Shown in pieces: positions 1-8,193 of a DNA stretch of 22,453 nucleotides. Location of the stretch: the NCBI GenBank assembly GCA_003242205.1, contig QGUR01000025.1, positions 1 to 22,453 on the forward strand. The letters run 5' to 3'. The notes under the pieces were generated by a model. That model ran no database searches. It saw only the letters and a program-made list of their open reading frames with translations, and was not told the origin of the DNA. The position numbers and the translations under genes were made by a program. Each line of letters begins with the position of its first letter. The stretch's first letter is position 1. Origin of the DNA: Chloroflexota bacterium. Lineage in GTDB: Bacteria > Chloroflexota > Anaerolineae > Aggregatilineales > Phototrophicaceae.

Positions 1-301
1 ATGTGTAAAAGAGCAAGCCCCAGCCGAAAAAATAAGACCGCGTTGCGTGATCCCCCCGCCCCTGGAACCCGGTTCCCAGATTGTAATAGACTTCCGCGCT
101 GGTCACGCCGCTGTCGGCCAACTGTTGCAGCATGGCCGCCGCTTCTGCGGTCTGGCCGGTCTGGTAAAGCTGGCGGGCCACGCGCAGCGTTTGCGCGTCG
201 GCGTCGTTGAGGGCGACAGGGCGGGCGTCGCGATACAGCCAGCCGCCGAGCGCGATGATCGCCAGCAGGATGAGCAGCGTCCACACACGTCTCAGGCTCA
301 T
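1..301 (-). CDS. batE: BatE-like TPR membrane protein (3' partial, probable frameshift)
   Basis: Last gene of the Bat operon, cut off by the left edge. ATG at 301 overlaps the batD stop by 4 nt (ATGA). The N-terminus has one hydrophobic segment (about residues 8-22), then a TPR-like helix pair that includes LYQTGQTAEAAAML and SAEVYYNLG, typical of BatE/TPR proteins that end Bat operons. After residue ~82 the frame gives an unlikely sequence. Shifting by one base at the C run 52-57 gives RNAVLFFR, which fits the expected second half of the TPR (consensus like GxAILYYRRA). A one-base deletion in that homopolymer, as a sequencing error or a real mutation, is therefore likely. BatE is thought to sit in the membrane with BatA-D. 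Identity rests on position plus the TPR, so it is fairly safe as a Bat TPR protein; the exact letter is less certain. Confidence 0.7.
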   Translation of the reverse strand, partial: MSLRRVWTLLILLAIIALGGWLYRDARPVALNDADAQTLRVARQLYQTGQTAEAAAMLQQLADSGVTSAEVYYNLGTGFQGRGDHATRSYFFGWGLLFYT

Positions 302-2145
302 GTGTTGAACTCCTGCTCCAGTTGCTTCAGCAGCCGCTCGGTTTCGTTCAGCACCGAACGTCCCGCACTGGCATCGCGCACCGGCCCGAAACGCCCGGCT
401 TCGCTGGCGGCCATGCACCATTCCACCCGCTCGATCAGATCGGGGGAAATGCCCTGAGCCGCGAGCATACGGCACAACATGGCGCGCGTCATGCCGCCGA
501 CCGGCTGGCCGGTCTTATCGCTCAGATAAGCGGTGAGCGCTCTGGCCGCTGCGTCGTGGCTGTCATCGTGGCGACGCCGCGCCTGCGCCAGCATCTTGCG
601 CGCTTTGCCGAGCGCGCGGCGGCTGCGGAGACTGGCTTCGTTGGCCAGCAGGTAGCGCTCGCGGCGGCGGATGAGCAGATTGCCCAGAAAAGCGACGACC
701 GGCGCGGCCCACAGCGCCCAGAACGCCGGTTGGCCGACCAGCGCAGCGCCGATCGTCTGCGGGCCATCTCCCGCCAGCTTTAGGGGACGCAGCCCGGTGG
801 TTTCAGCGCCGGCTGCGAGGGCGGGTTCCGGCTCCGGCGTCGCTTCGGGCGTGGGCGAAGGGATGGGCGTGGCCGCGGCAACCGGCGCCTGGGCCGCGCC
901 CGGCGCGACCAGAATCTCAATCGGGTTGGTCTCTATCGTGCGGTACTCTTCCGCGTTCGGGTCGAAATAACTGAAACGTACCGGCGGCACAGTTACCTGA
1001 CCTTCCCGCGTCGGCACGAGCACGTACTCGATGGTGCGCGAACCGCGATAGACGCCGTTGGCGAACTGCGCTTTGCTCTCGCCGGTTGTGTCGTAAACGC
1101 GCCAGTCGGGCGTATCGGGAAACGCGGGATTAGGCAGCAGGTCGATGTTGCCCGCGCCGCTGATCGTCACCTGCAATATGACCGAGTCGTTCCGGGAATC
1201 GACGGTAGAGGTATTGGTGCGGACGCTGATGGTGTACTGGCCGACCGCGCCCTCAAAATCCGGCGGGGCGTTCGGCGGCAGAGGGCGCACGTTGAGCGTG
1301 ATCGGCTCGGTTTCCAGCACGATCGCGGGCCGGGTGAAGGTAGCCGGAAGCGTCAGCCGGGCGGGATCGATGGTCAGCGTGCCGCTGGTGGTAGGGAACA
1401 GAATATTGGTCAGTTCGATCACCCGGTAGCGCTGGCCGTTGATGGTTTCGGCATATTCAGCCTGCATCGACTGCTGGTTGTTCCAGAAGCCGGTGAAGTC
1501 AGGGCTCTGATAGCTCGGCTGGCCCGTCAGCATGACTGCCTGATAGAGCCGGAAGTTATAGAGCACCTGCTGGCCAACATAGGGCGTGTCGTTGTCGACA
1601 ACGGCCTCGACGAAAATCGGATCGCCGGGGCCTTGCGCGGCAGTCTGAACATCGGGGGCAGGGGTGACGGTAGGCGCGGCGGGCAGTTGTAGCGCCCCGG
1701 TTGCGCCCTGCGTCACCTGAATCTGGATCGGGTCTGTACTGTGCGTCTGACCGTTGACGTCGATCGTGAACGCCGGGATTTCCAGCGTCCCGGTTCGCGT
1801 CGGCTGAAGCTGGTACAGGTAGATTACCTCGCTGGAGACGATGCCGTTGATGATGCTCGTGCTGCTCGTGATGCTGGAACCGAGCAGTCGAAAGTCATCG
1901 AGCACCGGCACGATGGGCTGCGAAATCGTGCCACCGCTTCCCGACCGGACGGTCACGCTGAGCGTCAGGAAGTCGTCGGTGGTCAGCGACGTGCGGTTGA
2001 CTTCGGCGCGAATAAGCGGCGCGCTTGCCTGCTGGGCGGAAACGGCGGGCGCGCTCGCCAGCAGTCCCAGCGCCAGCAAAACCAGCCAGATCGTCGTTAT
2101 GCCGCGCCGGGTTGTGCGAAGCGCGGCTCGTCCTGCGTGGGTCAC
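298..2145 (-). CDS. batD: BatD, exported/membrane protein of the aerotolerance operon
   Basis: 615 residues with a GTG start; GGGAG lies about 7 nt upstream and the batC-like stop is 11 nt away. There is an N-terminal signal peptide (hydrophobic stretch near residues 19-36, ending SAPAVSA). A long beta-rich exported region (about 40-425) follows, with the Ig-like repeats characteristic of BatD (for example VNRTSLTTDDFLTLSVTV and a later SVILQVTISG repeat). A Pro/Thr/Ala-rich linker runs about 425-450, a single transmembrane helix about 473-492, and a basic cytoplasmic tail of about 120 residues ends the protein. BatD has no known enzymatic activity; in the family it is part of a membrane complex with the VWA proteins BatA/B. 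The tail resembles the cytoplasmic part of the DUF4381-like protein at 5166-6110. Position between batC-like and batE-like genes supports the call. Confidence 0.88.
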   Translation of the reverse strand: MTHAGRAALRTTRRGITTIWLVLLALGLLASAPAVSAQQASAPLIRAEVNRTSLTTDDFLTLSVTVRSGSGGTISQPIVPVLDDFRLLGSSITSSTSIINGIVSSEVIYLYQLQPTRTGTLEIPAFTIDVNGQTHSTDPIQIQVTQGATGALQLPAAPTVTPAPDVQTAAQGPGDPIFVEAVVDNDTPYVGQQVLYNFRLYQAVMLTGQPSYQSPDFTGFWNNQQSMQAEYAETINGQRYRVIELTNILFPTTSGTLTIDPARLTLPATFTRPAIVLETEPITLNVRPLPPNAPPDFEGAVGQYTISVRTNTSTVDSRNDSVILQVTISGAGNIDLLPNPAFPDTPDWRVYDTTGESKAQFANGVYRGSRTIEYVLVPTREGQVTVPPVRFSYFDPNAEEYRTIETNPIEILVAPGAAQAPVAAATPIPSPTPEATPEPEPALAAGAETTGLRPLKLAGDGPQTIGAALVGQPAFWALWAAPVVAFLGNLLIRRRERYLLANEASLRSRRALGKARKMLAQARRRHDDSHDAAARALTAYLSDKTGQPVGGMTRAMLCRMLAAQGISPDLIERVEWCMAASEAGRFGPVRDASAGRSVLNETERLLKQLEQEFNT

Positions 2146-2156
2146 AGCACTCCCTG

Positions 2157-3089
2157 TTACCAGTCCTCAGCGGGTGGGCCGCCGGGCGCGACGTACATCT
2201 GTTGCAAATGCTCCTGCAGGGTTTGCGTGCGGCGGCCAATCGCGGCCAGAAGTTGCCGCGCCTGTTCGGGCGTTAGCTGCTGGTCCGAAGGCGCGCCGGC
2301 GGCCAGCGGTTGCTCGGCGTTGGGCGTCGGTTCCTGCTGATCCGGTTCGGCAGGCTGCTCGGTTGGCTGCCCATCCTGCGCCTCCTGCTCCTGCGGATTT
2401 TCGGCGTTGATGTCCGGTTCGGGCGTCGCCGTCGGCGGAATGGTCGGCTCGGCCGTCGGCTGGCCCTGACCGTCGCCATCCTGCTCCGGCTGTTCGGTTG
2501 GCGGTGGCGTCGGCTCCTGTTCTTCGCCGCCCTGATCCTCGTTCTCGTCGTCGCCCGGCTGCTCCGCCGGTTCTTCGGTCGGCGGCGGCGTCGGTTCCGG
2601 CGTCTGCTCCTGTTGTTGCTCCTGCTGCTGTTGCTGTTGTTGTTCTTCCTGCTGGCGCTGGAGCTCGCGCAGGGCCAGTTCCAGATTCAGCTTGGCGTCC
2701 TCATCTGTCGGGTCCAACCGCAGCGCAGCTTTGTAGGCTTCAATCGCAGCCGGCAGGTTTTGCGCCTGATAAGCGGCGTTGCCCAGATTGTAGTAGGCGT
2801 TGCCGGCCAGATCGTCGCCGGCATAGAACAGCGCCTGCTGGTACTGCGCCTGTGCCGATTCGTGATCTTCCAGCCGGTAATAGGCGTTGCCGGCGTTGTA
2901 ATAGGGTTCCGGCATTTCGGGCAGTTCGGCCTGCGCGACGGCAAACCGTTCCAGAGCGGCGGCGTAGTCACCTCGATCGTAGGCTGCCATCCCGGCGTTA
3001 TTGGCCGCCTGTGGCGAATTGGGGGCGCAGGCGGCCAGCGCCAGCGCGGCTCCGGGTATCAGCAGAAGAAAGCGGGTCATCACTCGCAT
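2157..3089 (-). CDS. batC: BatC-like TPR lipoprotein with Gln/Pro-rich linker
   Basis: 310 residues. ATG at 3089 is preceded by GAGG about 6 nt upstream; an in-frame ATG at 3080 is the alternative. The signal peptide ends in a lipobox with LAAC, so Cys21 is the probable lipidated residue and the protein would be membrane-anchored outside the cytoplasm. Three TPR units span about 30-58, 63-92 and 97-130 (PYYNAGNAYYRL, AYYNLGNAAYQ, EAYKAALRLDP). A glutamine run at about 147-162 and a long acidic Pro/Thr/Glu/Gln linker to about 265 follow. A final helix (about 271-298, QLTPEQARQLLAAI) matches the conserved end seen in BatC-type proteins. Its position between BatB and BatD fits BatC. The linker is unusually long and is probably disordered. 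Confidence 0.8.
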   Translation of the reverse strand: MRVMTRFLLLIPGAALALAACAPNSPQAANNAGMAAYDRGDYAAALERFAVAQAELPEMPEPYYNAGNAYYRLEDHESAQAQYQQALFYAGDDLAGNAYYNLGNAAYQAQNLPAAIEAYKAALRLDPTDEDAKLNLELALRELQRQQEEQQQQQQQEQQQEQTPEPTPPPTEEPAEQPGDDENEDQGGEEQEPTPPPTEQPEQDGDGQGQPTAEPTIPPTATPEPDINAENPQEQEAQDGQPTEQPAEPDQQEPTPNAEQPLAAGAPSDQQLTPEQARQLLAAIGRRTQTLQEHLQQMYVAPGGPPAEDW

Positions 3090-3098
3090 GGTTGCCTC

Positions 3099-4151
3099 TT
3101 AACGCCCGCGGCGCAACGGCGCGCCCAGCGCGTTACGCAACGGCTTTCGCGGTCGCTGCGGCACGCGTTCGGGGATGAGTTCGGCCAGCGCGAACGCCAC
3201 CAGCGCGACCAGCAGGAAAATCTGGAAGCGTTCGATCAAATCGGTGGCGACCCGGCTCTGGAACTGGCCGGTTTGCAGGTTGTTCAGCTCGCCAAGCAGC
3301 GCGTTTAGCTCGCTGCCGTCGCCGGCCCGGTAATACTGCCCGCCGGAAACGGTCGCAATCTGTTGCAGGGTCGCTTCGTCCAGCCGCGTTTGCACGACCT
3401 GCCCCATGCTGTCGGTCTTGTAGCCGATCAGGTTGCCGGCCGGGTCATATTCGGGGATCGGCGCGCCTTCTGGCGAACCGAAGCCGATGGTATAGATGAT
3501 CACGCCGTCGTCCGCCGCAGCCTGCGCCGCCGTGATCGCGTTGCTTTCGTGGTTTTCGCCATCCGTGAAAATCACGATCACCTTCTGCGCGCTGCTATTG
3601 TCGTCAAAGCCGGTGAGCGCCACCTGAATCGCTTCGCCGATGGCCGTGCCCTGACGTGAAATGATGCTCGGATTGGCGTTTTCCAGAAAGGTGCGCGCTG
3701 TGCCATAGTCCGAAGTCAGCGGGAACTGGATGAACGCCGCGCCAGAAAAGACCACCAGCCCGATCTCGTCGCCATCCAGCCGGTTCATCAGGTCGGCGAT
3801 ATTGCGTTTGGCGCGCAGCAGGCGGTTGGGGCTGACGTCCTCGGCCAGCATACTGTTGGAGATGTCGAGCGCGACCATGACCTGAACGCCCTGCTGCTGG
3901 ACAAGCTGCGGGGCCTGTCCCCACCGGGGCCGCGCCAGCGCCAGAATGACGAACGTGAGCGCGACCAGCCACAACAGATAGCGCAGGCGGCGCGCGCCGG
4001 TGTTGGCGCTGGCGCTCAGCCGTTGTATCAGGTGCGGGTCGCCCAGACGGCGCAGCGCGGCCCGGCGCTGGCGCGATGACCAGAGCAGGAATAGCGCCAT
4101 GATGGGAACCAGAATCAGCGCGGGCAGGAAGATCGGTGCGCCAAAACTCAT
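3099..4151 (-). CDS. batB: BatB, VWA-domain membrane protein
   Basis: 350 residues. ATG at 4151 has GAGG about 9 nt upstream, inside the end of batA (stop 10 nt away). Layout: two N-terminal transmembrane helices (about 7-25 and 57-73), a VWA domain (about 88-290), and a C-terminal helix (about 308-325) followed by a basic tail. The metal-ion-dependent adhesion site is intact: D96-x-S98-x-S100 in DISNS, Thr169 in QGTAIG and D197 in FTDGEN. BatA and BatB VWA proteins are believed to form the core of the Bat complex, with the VWA domain outside the membrane. An insertion rich in polar residues at about 231-256 distinguishes it from BatA. Assigned BatB rather than BatA from its second position and the IISRQGTAIGEAI segment. 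Confidence 0.85.
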   Translation of the reverse strand: MSFGAPIFLPALILVPIMALFLLWSSRQRRAALRRLGDPHLIQRLSASANTGARRLRYLLWLVALTFVILALARPRWGQAPQLVQQQGVQVMVALDISNSMLAEDVSPNRLLRAKRNIADLMNRLDGDEIGLVVFSGAAFIQFPLTSDYGTARTFLENANPSIISRQGTAIGEAIQVALTGFDDNSSAQKVIVIFTDGENHESNAITAAQAAADDGVIIYTIGFGSPEGAPIPEYDPAGNLIGYKTDSMGQVVQTRLDEATLQQIATVSGGQYYRAGDGSELNALLGELNNLQTGQFQSRVATDLIERFQIFLLVALVAFALAELIPERVPQRPRKPLRNALGAPLRRGR

Positions 4152-4161
4152 CGCTGCTGCC

Positions 4162-5169
4162 TCATGGTATCTTCCGGAATACGGTCTGGCGCAGGAACAT
4201 TTCCAGCAGGACGAAGCCGAGCGACGGAACCAGCAGGTAACCGGCGAGTTCCTCGTACTGCGTGAAGTTGGTCACGCTGATTTCCGATTTTTCCAGTTCG
4301 TTGATGTTATCGTAAATCTGCTGCAGGCCTGCCGTGTCCTCGGCGCGAAAATACAGGCCGCCCGTCATGTCGGCGATCCGGCGCAGGGTATCTTCGTCGA
4401 GAATGCTGTCCTGATAGACGATTTGCTCGCGGCCAAAGATGTCCTGCATGGGGACGGGAACCTGACCTTCGCGGGCCGCGCCGATGGTATAGATCCTGAC
4501 GCCGAGCGCCGCCGCAGCCTGCGCTGCCGTGATCGGGTCGATCTGGCCTGAGTTGTTGACGCCGTCGGTCAGCAGAATGACGACCTTGCTCTCTGCGTCG
4601 GAGTCCTTGAGCATGTTGGCGGCGTTGGCCAGCCCAAGGCCGATGGCAGTGCCGTCCTGAATGCCGAGGTCGGGCGCAAGCTCGATTTGCTCCAGCATAC
4701 GCTTGAGCACGTTGTGATCGGTTGTCAGCGGCGACTGGTTGAACGCTTCGGCGGCGAACACCACCAGTCCGATGCGGTCAAATTCGCGCTGATCGATAAA
4801 TTCCTGAATCACCTGTTTTGCCGCTTCCAGCCGGTTGGCCGGTTGGAAGTCGAGCGAAGCCATGCTGCCGGAAATATCGAGCGCCAGCGCGATGTCGATG
4901 CCCTGCCCGGTGACGATCTCAAATCCCTGTCCGGTTTGCGGCCGGGCGAGGGCGATGACCATCAGGCTGAGTGTGCCGAGGCGCATGGCCGAAAGCAGCG
5001 GCCGGAAGCGCACGCGCCACGACGGCGTCAGGCTTGCCAGCAGGCGCGTGTTGGAATAGCGTACCGCCGCCGGTTTGCCGTTGCGCCGTGACCAGAGATG
5101 GCGCAGGGCCAGCAGCGCGACGCCTACCAGCAGCAACAGAAAACCGGGCGATTCAAAGCGGAAGATCAC
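4162..5169 (-). CDS. batA: BatA, VWA-domain membrane protein
   Basis: 335 residues from a GTG at 5169 that overlaps the previous stop as GTGA. The open frame extends to 5394, but that extension is out-of-frame coding for the upstream gene and was rejected. The product starts MIFRFESPGFLLLLVG, typical of BatA. Helices lie at about 8-24 and 58-75, the VWA domain at about 90-290, and a last helix at about 307-325. The MIDAS is complete: D98-x-S100-x-S102 (DISGS), T174 (DGTAIG) and D202 (LLTDG). It is probably translated together with its neighbours by termination-reinitiation. It is expected to pair with BatB in the membrane complex. Confidence 0.87.
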   Translation of the reverse strand: MIFRFESPGFLLLLVGVALLALRHLWSRRNGKPAAVRYSNTRLLASLTPSWRVRFRPLLSAMRLGTLSLMVIALARPQTGQGFEIVTGQGIDIALALDISGSMASLDFQPANRLEAAKQVIQEFIDQREFDRIGLVVFAAEAFNQSPLTTDHNVLKRMLEQIELAPDLGIQDGTAIGLGLANAANMLKDSDAESKVVILLTDGVNNSGQIDPITAAQAAAALGVRIYTIGAAREGQVPVPMQDIFGREQIVYQDSILDEDTLRRIADMTGGLYFRAEDTAGLQQIYDNINELEKSEISVTNFTQYEELAGYLLVPSLGFVLLEMFLRQTVFRKIP

Positions 5170-6110
5170 GCCGCGCTCTCCATCTGGATCGAGCGCGCCA
5201 GCGTCAGCGTCGGCTCCATGATGACGACGAGCTGCCGCGCACGGGCCGACAGACTGTAGGCGTCTTCGGGCATGGGTGGGTCGTCGGAGAATTTGACGAC
5301 GTCGCACTCCAGCAGCAGCGCGCAGGCGAATTGTGCCTGCTCCTCGGAAGCGGCGAGGTCGCGCAGCACGCGGCGCAGTTCGGTGGTCGTGCATTCCGTC
5401 GCCGGGAACTGGTAGACCTCTTCGAACAACCGGCGCAGAATGGCTGCGACGGCGGCATAATGCTGTTTGAAGTCGCCCGCCTGCAGCAGATTGCGCCCAT
5501 CCAGCGCGACCAGTTCGTCATAGGCGATCTGGTAAGGCGTGCGATTGTCGACCGGCGTCTGATTGGCGGCCCGGCGGCGAATGAACCGGATGAACGCCGC
5601 CAGAGCGATGGTGACCAGCGCGACCGCCGCCAGCACCACGGGCGAGACCATCGGGATGGGCATGGCGACCTGCGGCTTGATGTCGCGCAGTTCGGTATCG
5701 TCCGGCGCGCGCAGGGGCGTGACCGTGATCGTCACGGACGGGGCTTCAACGATGGTGATGCCGCCGTCTGTATCGGCCACGCGCACGGCCAGCGGCGGCG
5801 TTTCGAACGCGCCGATCTCGAACAGGGCAACATCGACGGTCATGGTCGTCGTTTCAGCGGAACCCGCTGCGCCGACCTTCGGCAGCGAAAAATCGCGGAT
5901 TTCGAACGGCCCCCACTGTGTGTCCAGTTCCGGCGCAATGACACGCCAACCCGACGGGTGTGTCACTTCCAGCGTCAGCGTTGTCACGTCGCCAATCGTC
6001 AGTTCGGACTGAGCTGCCGTCAATCGTGCGCTGACGCCAGCCTGTGCGCTAGCCGGGGCCGCTCTGGAAAGCAGCACGAGCAGCAGCGCGAAAGCGACTT
6101 TGAGCTTCAT
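5166..6110 (-). CDS. DUF4381-like membrane protein of the Bat operon
   Basis: 314 residues. ATG at 6110 has a strong AAGGAG about 8 nt upstream and lies 2 nt from the DUF58 gene stop. The signal peptide ends near PASAQ (residue 23). The exported part (about 25-150) is beta-rich and resembles the BatD-type domains. One transmembrane helix spans about 156-177, followed by a cytoplasmic region (about 178-314) with the DUF4381-like stretch YDELVALDGRNLLQAGDFK, a HYAAVAAILRRLFEE helix and TECTTTELRRVL. DUF4381 proteins usually sit between DUF58 and BatA in Bat operons, exactly as here. The exported domain makes it longer than the minimal family (about 150 residues). Function in the complex is unknown; it may link the exported and cytoplasmic parts. 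Confidence 0.75.
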   Translation of the reverse strand: MKLKVAFALLLVLLSRAAPASAQAGVSARLTAAQSELTIGDVTTLTLEVTHPSGWRVIAPELDTQWGPFEIRDFSLPKVGAAGSAETTTMTVDVALFEIGAFETPPLAVRVADTDGGITIVEAPSVTITVTPLRAPDDTELRDIKPQVAMPIPMVSPVVLAAVALVTIALAAFIRFIRRRAANQTPVDNRTPYQIAYDELVALDGRNLLQAGDFKQHYAAVAAILRRLFEEVYQFPATECTTTELRRVLRDLAASEEQAQFACALLLECDVVKFSDDPPMPEDAYSLSARARQLVVIMEPTLTLARSIQMESAA

Positions 6111-6112
6111 GG

Positions 6113-7012
6113 TTACGCGCTCCTTCCGCGTGCGGCCATCCGGGCGCGGTTTCTGAAGAAGCGGGTGAGGGCGGCGACGTAGTCATCGGGCGTGGCGACC
6201 TTGATACGCTCGACGCCGGCGGCGTTGAAGATGCGTTTCTGGGCGGCTTCGAGTTGACGGCTCTGGACTTCAAAAGCGGCTCGCCAGCCTGCGTGGCTGG
6301 TATCTACCCAGACCAGTTCGCCGGTCTCGGCGTCCTCCAGCACCATGACGCCGACATCCTCAATTCGCATTTCCAGCGGGTCGTCGAGGTCGATGGCGAT
6401 CAGGTCATGCCGCCGCGCGGCGATGTTGAGCGCCGTACGGTATGTTTCGGGATCGCTCAGGAAGTCGGAGATGAGGAAAATAATGCCGCGTCGTTTGAGC
6501 AGGCGGTTGGCGGTATCCAGACCAAGCTTGATATCCGTGCCGCGCCCGGAAGGCTCGAAGGCCAGCAGTTCGCGGATCAGGCGTAGCACATGCTTGCGCC
6601 CCTTGCGCGGCGGGATTAATAGTTCAATCCTGTCGGTGAAAATGATGAGGCCGACTTTGTCATTGTTGGTGGTAGCGGCGAATGAAAGCACGGCGGCCAT
6701 TTCGGCGGCCAGCTCGCGCTTGAAGCGGTTGGCCGTGCCGAAATCGCTGGAACCGCTGGCATCGACCGCCAGCAGCACCGTCAGCTCGCGTTCCTCGATG
6801 AAGCGTTTAACGTGGACTTCGCCGGTGCGCGCCGTCACATTCCAGTCGATGGTGCGAACTTCGTCGCCCGGCTGGTAAGGACGGACCTCATCGAATTCCA
6901 TGCCCCGGCCTTTGAAGATCGAATGGTACTCGCCGGAAAAAACATCATTCACCAGCCGCCGGGTGTAAATTTCGATCCGGCGGATCTGGCTCATCAGTTC
7001 TGATGACAGCAT
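6113..7012 (-). CDS. DUF58 domain protein (VWA-like, cytoplasmic)
   Basis: 299 residues, ATG at 7012, 3 nt after the moxR stop. The DUF58 signature is clear at about residues 35-62: GRGMEFDEVRPYQPGDEVR followed by IDWNVTAR. It is followed by a VWA-like fold beginning DASGS at 84-88 and continuing with IIFLISDFL. No signal peptide or membrane helix is visible, so this is the short soluble form of DUF58. Such proteins are almost always encoded beside MoxR ATPases and are thought to be a MoxR substrate or adaptor. The two genes are surely cotranscribed. Confidence 0.88.
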   Translation of the reverse strand: MLSSELMSQIRRIEIYTRRLVNDVFSGEYHSIFKGRGMEFDEVRPYQPGDEVRTIDWNVTARTGEVHVKRFIEERELTVLLAVDASGSSDFGTANRFKRELAAEMAAVLSFAATTNNDKVGLIIFTDRIELLIPPRKGRKHVLRLIRELLAFEPSGRGTDIKLGLDTANRLLKRRGIIFLISDFLSDPETYRTALNIAARRHDLIAIDLDDPLEMRIEDVGVMVLEDAETGELVWVDTSHAGWRAAFEVQSRQLEAAQKRIFNAAGVERIKVATPDDYVAALTRFFRNRARMAARGRSA

Positions 7013-7015
7013 GGC

Positions 7016-8008
7016 TTACGGCACGTCGATACGGTTTAGAATTTCCTGGACGAGCTGCGCGCTGGTAATGTTTTCGGCTTCGGCTTCATAGGATGTGATG
7101 ACGCGGTGGCGCAACACATCGGGCGCGAGGTACTTGATGTCGTCGGGCGTCACATAACCGCGACCCTTCAGGAAGGCGTAGGCGCGGGCGGCCAGAATCA
7201 GGAAGATGCCCGCGCGTGGCGATGCGCCAAACTCGATGAGTGGCCGCAGCGCGTCCAGACGAGCGCGCTCCGGGAAGCGCGTCGCGGTGATGATGTCGAG
7301 CACGTATTCCTTGATGCGATCGTCAACGTAGATGTTGCGAACGGCGTCGCGCGCCGCCAGAATGTCCTGCGGCGAGACAACCGGGCGGATTTCGGGCAGG
7401 GGCGCGCCGGTCATGCGGTCGAGGATCAGGCGCTCTTCGTTGCGCGAAGGATAATCGACCACGACCTTGAGCATGAAGCGGTCGACCTGCGCCTCCGGCA
7501 GCGGGTAGGTTCCTTCCTGTTCGATGGGATTTTGCGTCGCAAGCACCAGAAACAGTTGGTCGAGCGGGAAGGTGCTGTCGGCAATCGTCACCTGCCGTTC
7601 CTGCATCGCTTCGAGCAGCGCGCTCTGCACCTTGGCCGGCGCGCGGTTGATCTCGTCCGCCAGCAGCAGGTTGGTGAAGATCGGCCCGCGATGTACGCTG
7701 AATTCGCCGGTACGCGGGTTATAAATCTGCGTGCCGAGCAGGTCTGCCGGCAGCAGGTCGGGCGTAAACTGGATGCGCGAGAAGCGCGCGTTAATGGCCT
7801 GAGCGACCGTCTTGATGAGCAATGTCTTGGCGAGGCCCGGCACGCCTTCGAGCAGGATGTGCCCGTCGGCTAACAGAGCGATCAGCACGCGTTCAACCAG
7901 CGGTTCCTGCCCCACCATGACCTTGTTGATCTCGGCGAGCAGGTCGTGGATGAACAGCGTCTGGCGCTGGATGCGCTCCGTTGTCTGATTGTAATCGTAT
8001 GCAGTCAT
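7016..8008 (-). CDS. moxR: MoxR-family AAA+ ATPase
   Basis: 330 residues, ATG at 8008, first gene of the Bat operon. Walker A is GVPGLAKT (55-62) and Walker B is LLLADE (114-119), followed by INRAPAKVQSALLEAMQE. Sensor 1 lies in LATQNP (Asn160), and EAQVDRF (about 172-178) provides the conserved arginine region. The C-terminal lid carries LRHRVITSYEAEAENIT. Length and motifs match MoxR ATPases, which are chaperone-like and act with VWA-domain partners; BatA, BatB and the DUF58 protein are encoded directly downstream. The Shine-Dalgarno region is weak (CTGGAG about 11 nt upstream). A candidate promoter lies about 105 nt upstream. Confidence 0.93.
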   Translation of the reverse strand: MTAYDYNQTTERIQRQTLFIHDLLAEINKVMVGQEPLVERVLIALLADGHILLEGVPGLAKTLLIKTVAQAINARFSRIQFTPDLLPADLLGTQIYNPRTGEFSVHRGPIFTNLLLADEINRAPAKVQSALLEAMQERQVTIADSTFPLDQLFLVLATQNPIEQEGTYPLPEAQVDRFMLKVVVDYPSRNEERLILDRMTGAPLPEIRPVVSPQDILAARDAVRNIYVDDRIKEYVLDIITATRFPERARLDALRPLIEFGASPRAGIFLILAARAYAFLKGRGYVTPDDIKYLAPDVLRHRVITSYEAEAENITSAQLVQEILNRIDVP

Positions 8009-8111
8009 CGACCGGCGAACTCCAGGCTAACAATACAACGCGACCGTATTTGCATGAAAGCGGCGGGGATTCTCGCCTGCCCGCCGTATAACGACTGACG
8101 GTAACCCGCGA

Positions 8112-8139
8112 ATCTTAGCGGCATCGAGCCAGATGGCAA
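8112..8139 (-). promoter_or_regulatory. Candidate sigma70-type promoter of the moxR-bat operon
   Basis: On the minus strand TTGCCA (8139-8134) and TAAGAT (8117-8112) are separated by 16 nt, about 105 nt upstream of the moxR start. Each box matches consensus at most positions. It is the best match in the gap between the upstream gene stop (8194) and moxR. The long leader that would result is unexplained; no clear riboswitch fold was recognised in it. Confidence 0.4.
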
Positions 8140-8193
8140 CCCTTGATTTCGCATTGGCGTCACGTGATTTGTAACTCTGTCTGACGAAATAGC

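Noticed and set aside
2310..3308. 332-residue plus-strand open frame opposite batC/batB
   Set aside because: Antisense shadow of the Gln/Pro-rich coding region; it gives Leu/Arg runs and no recognisable domain.
5170..5394. N-terminal extension of batA
   Set aside because: Arg-rich shadow of the DUF4381-like gene; the GTG at 5169 gives a standard BatA start.
4971..6182. 403-residue plus-strand open frame
   Set aside because: Lies opposite three well-supported Bat genes, is Arg/Asp/Gln-rich and has no motif.
8161..8166. CACGTG palindrome upstream of moxR
   Set aside because: A single 6-bp palindrome is expected by chance and no bacterial regulator is implied.
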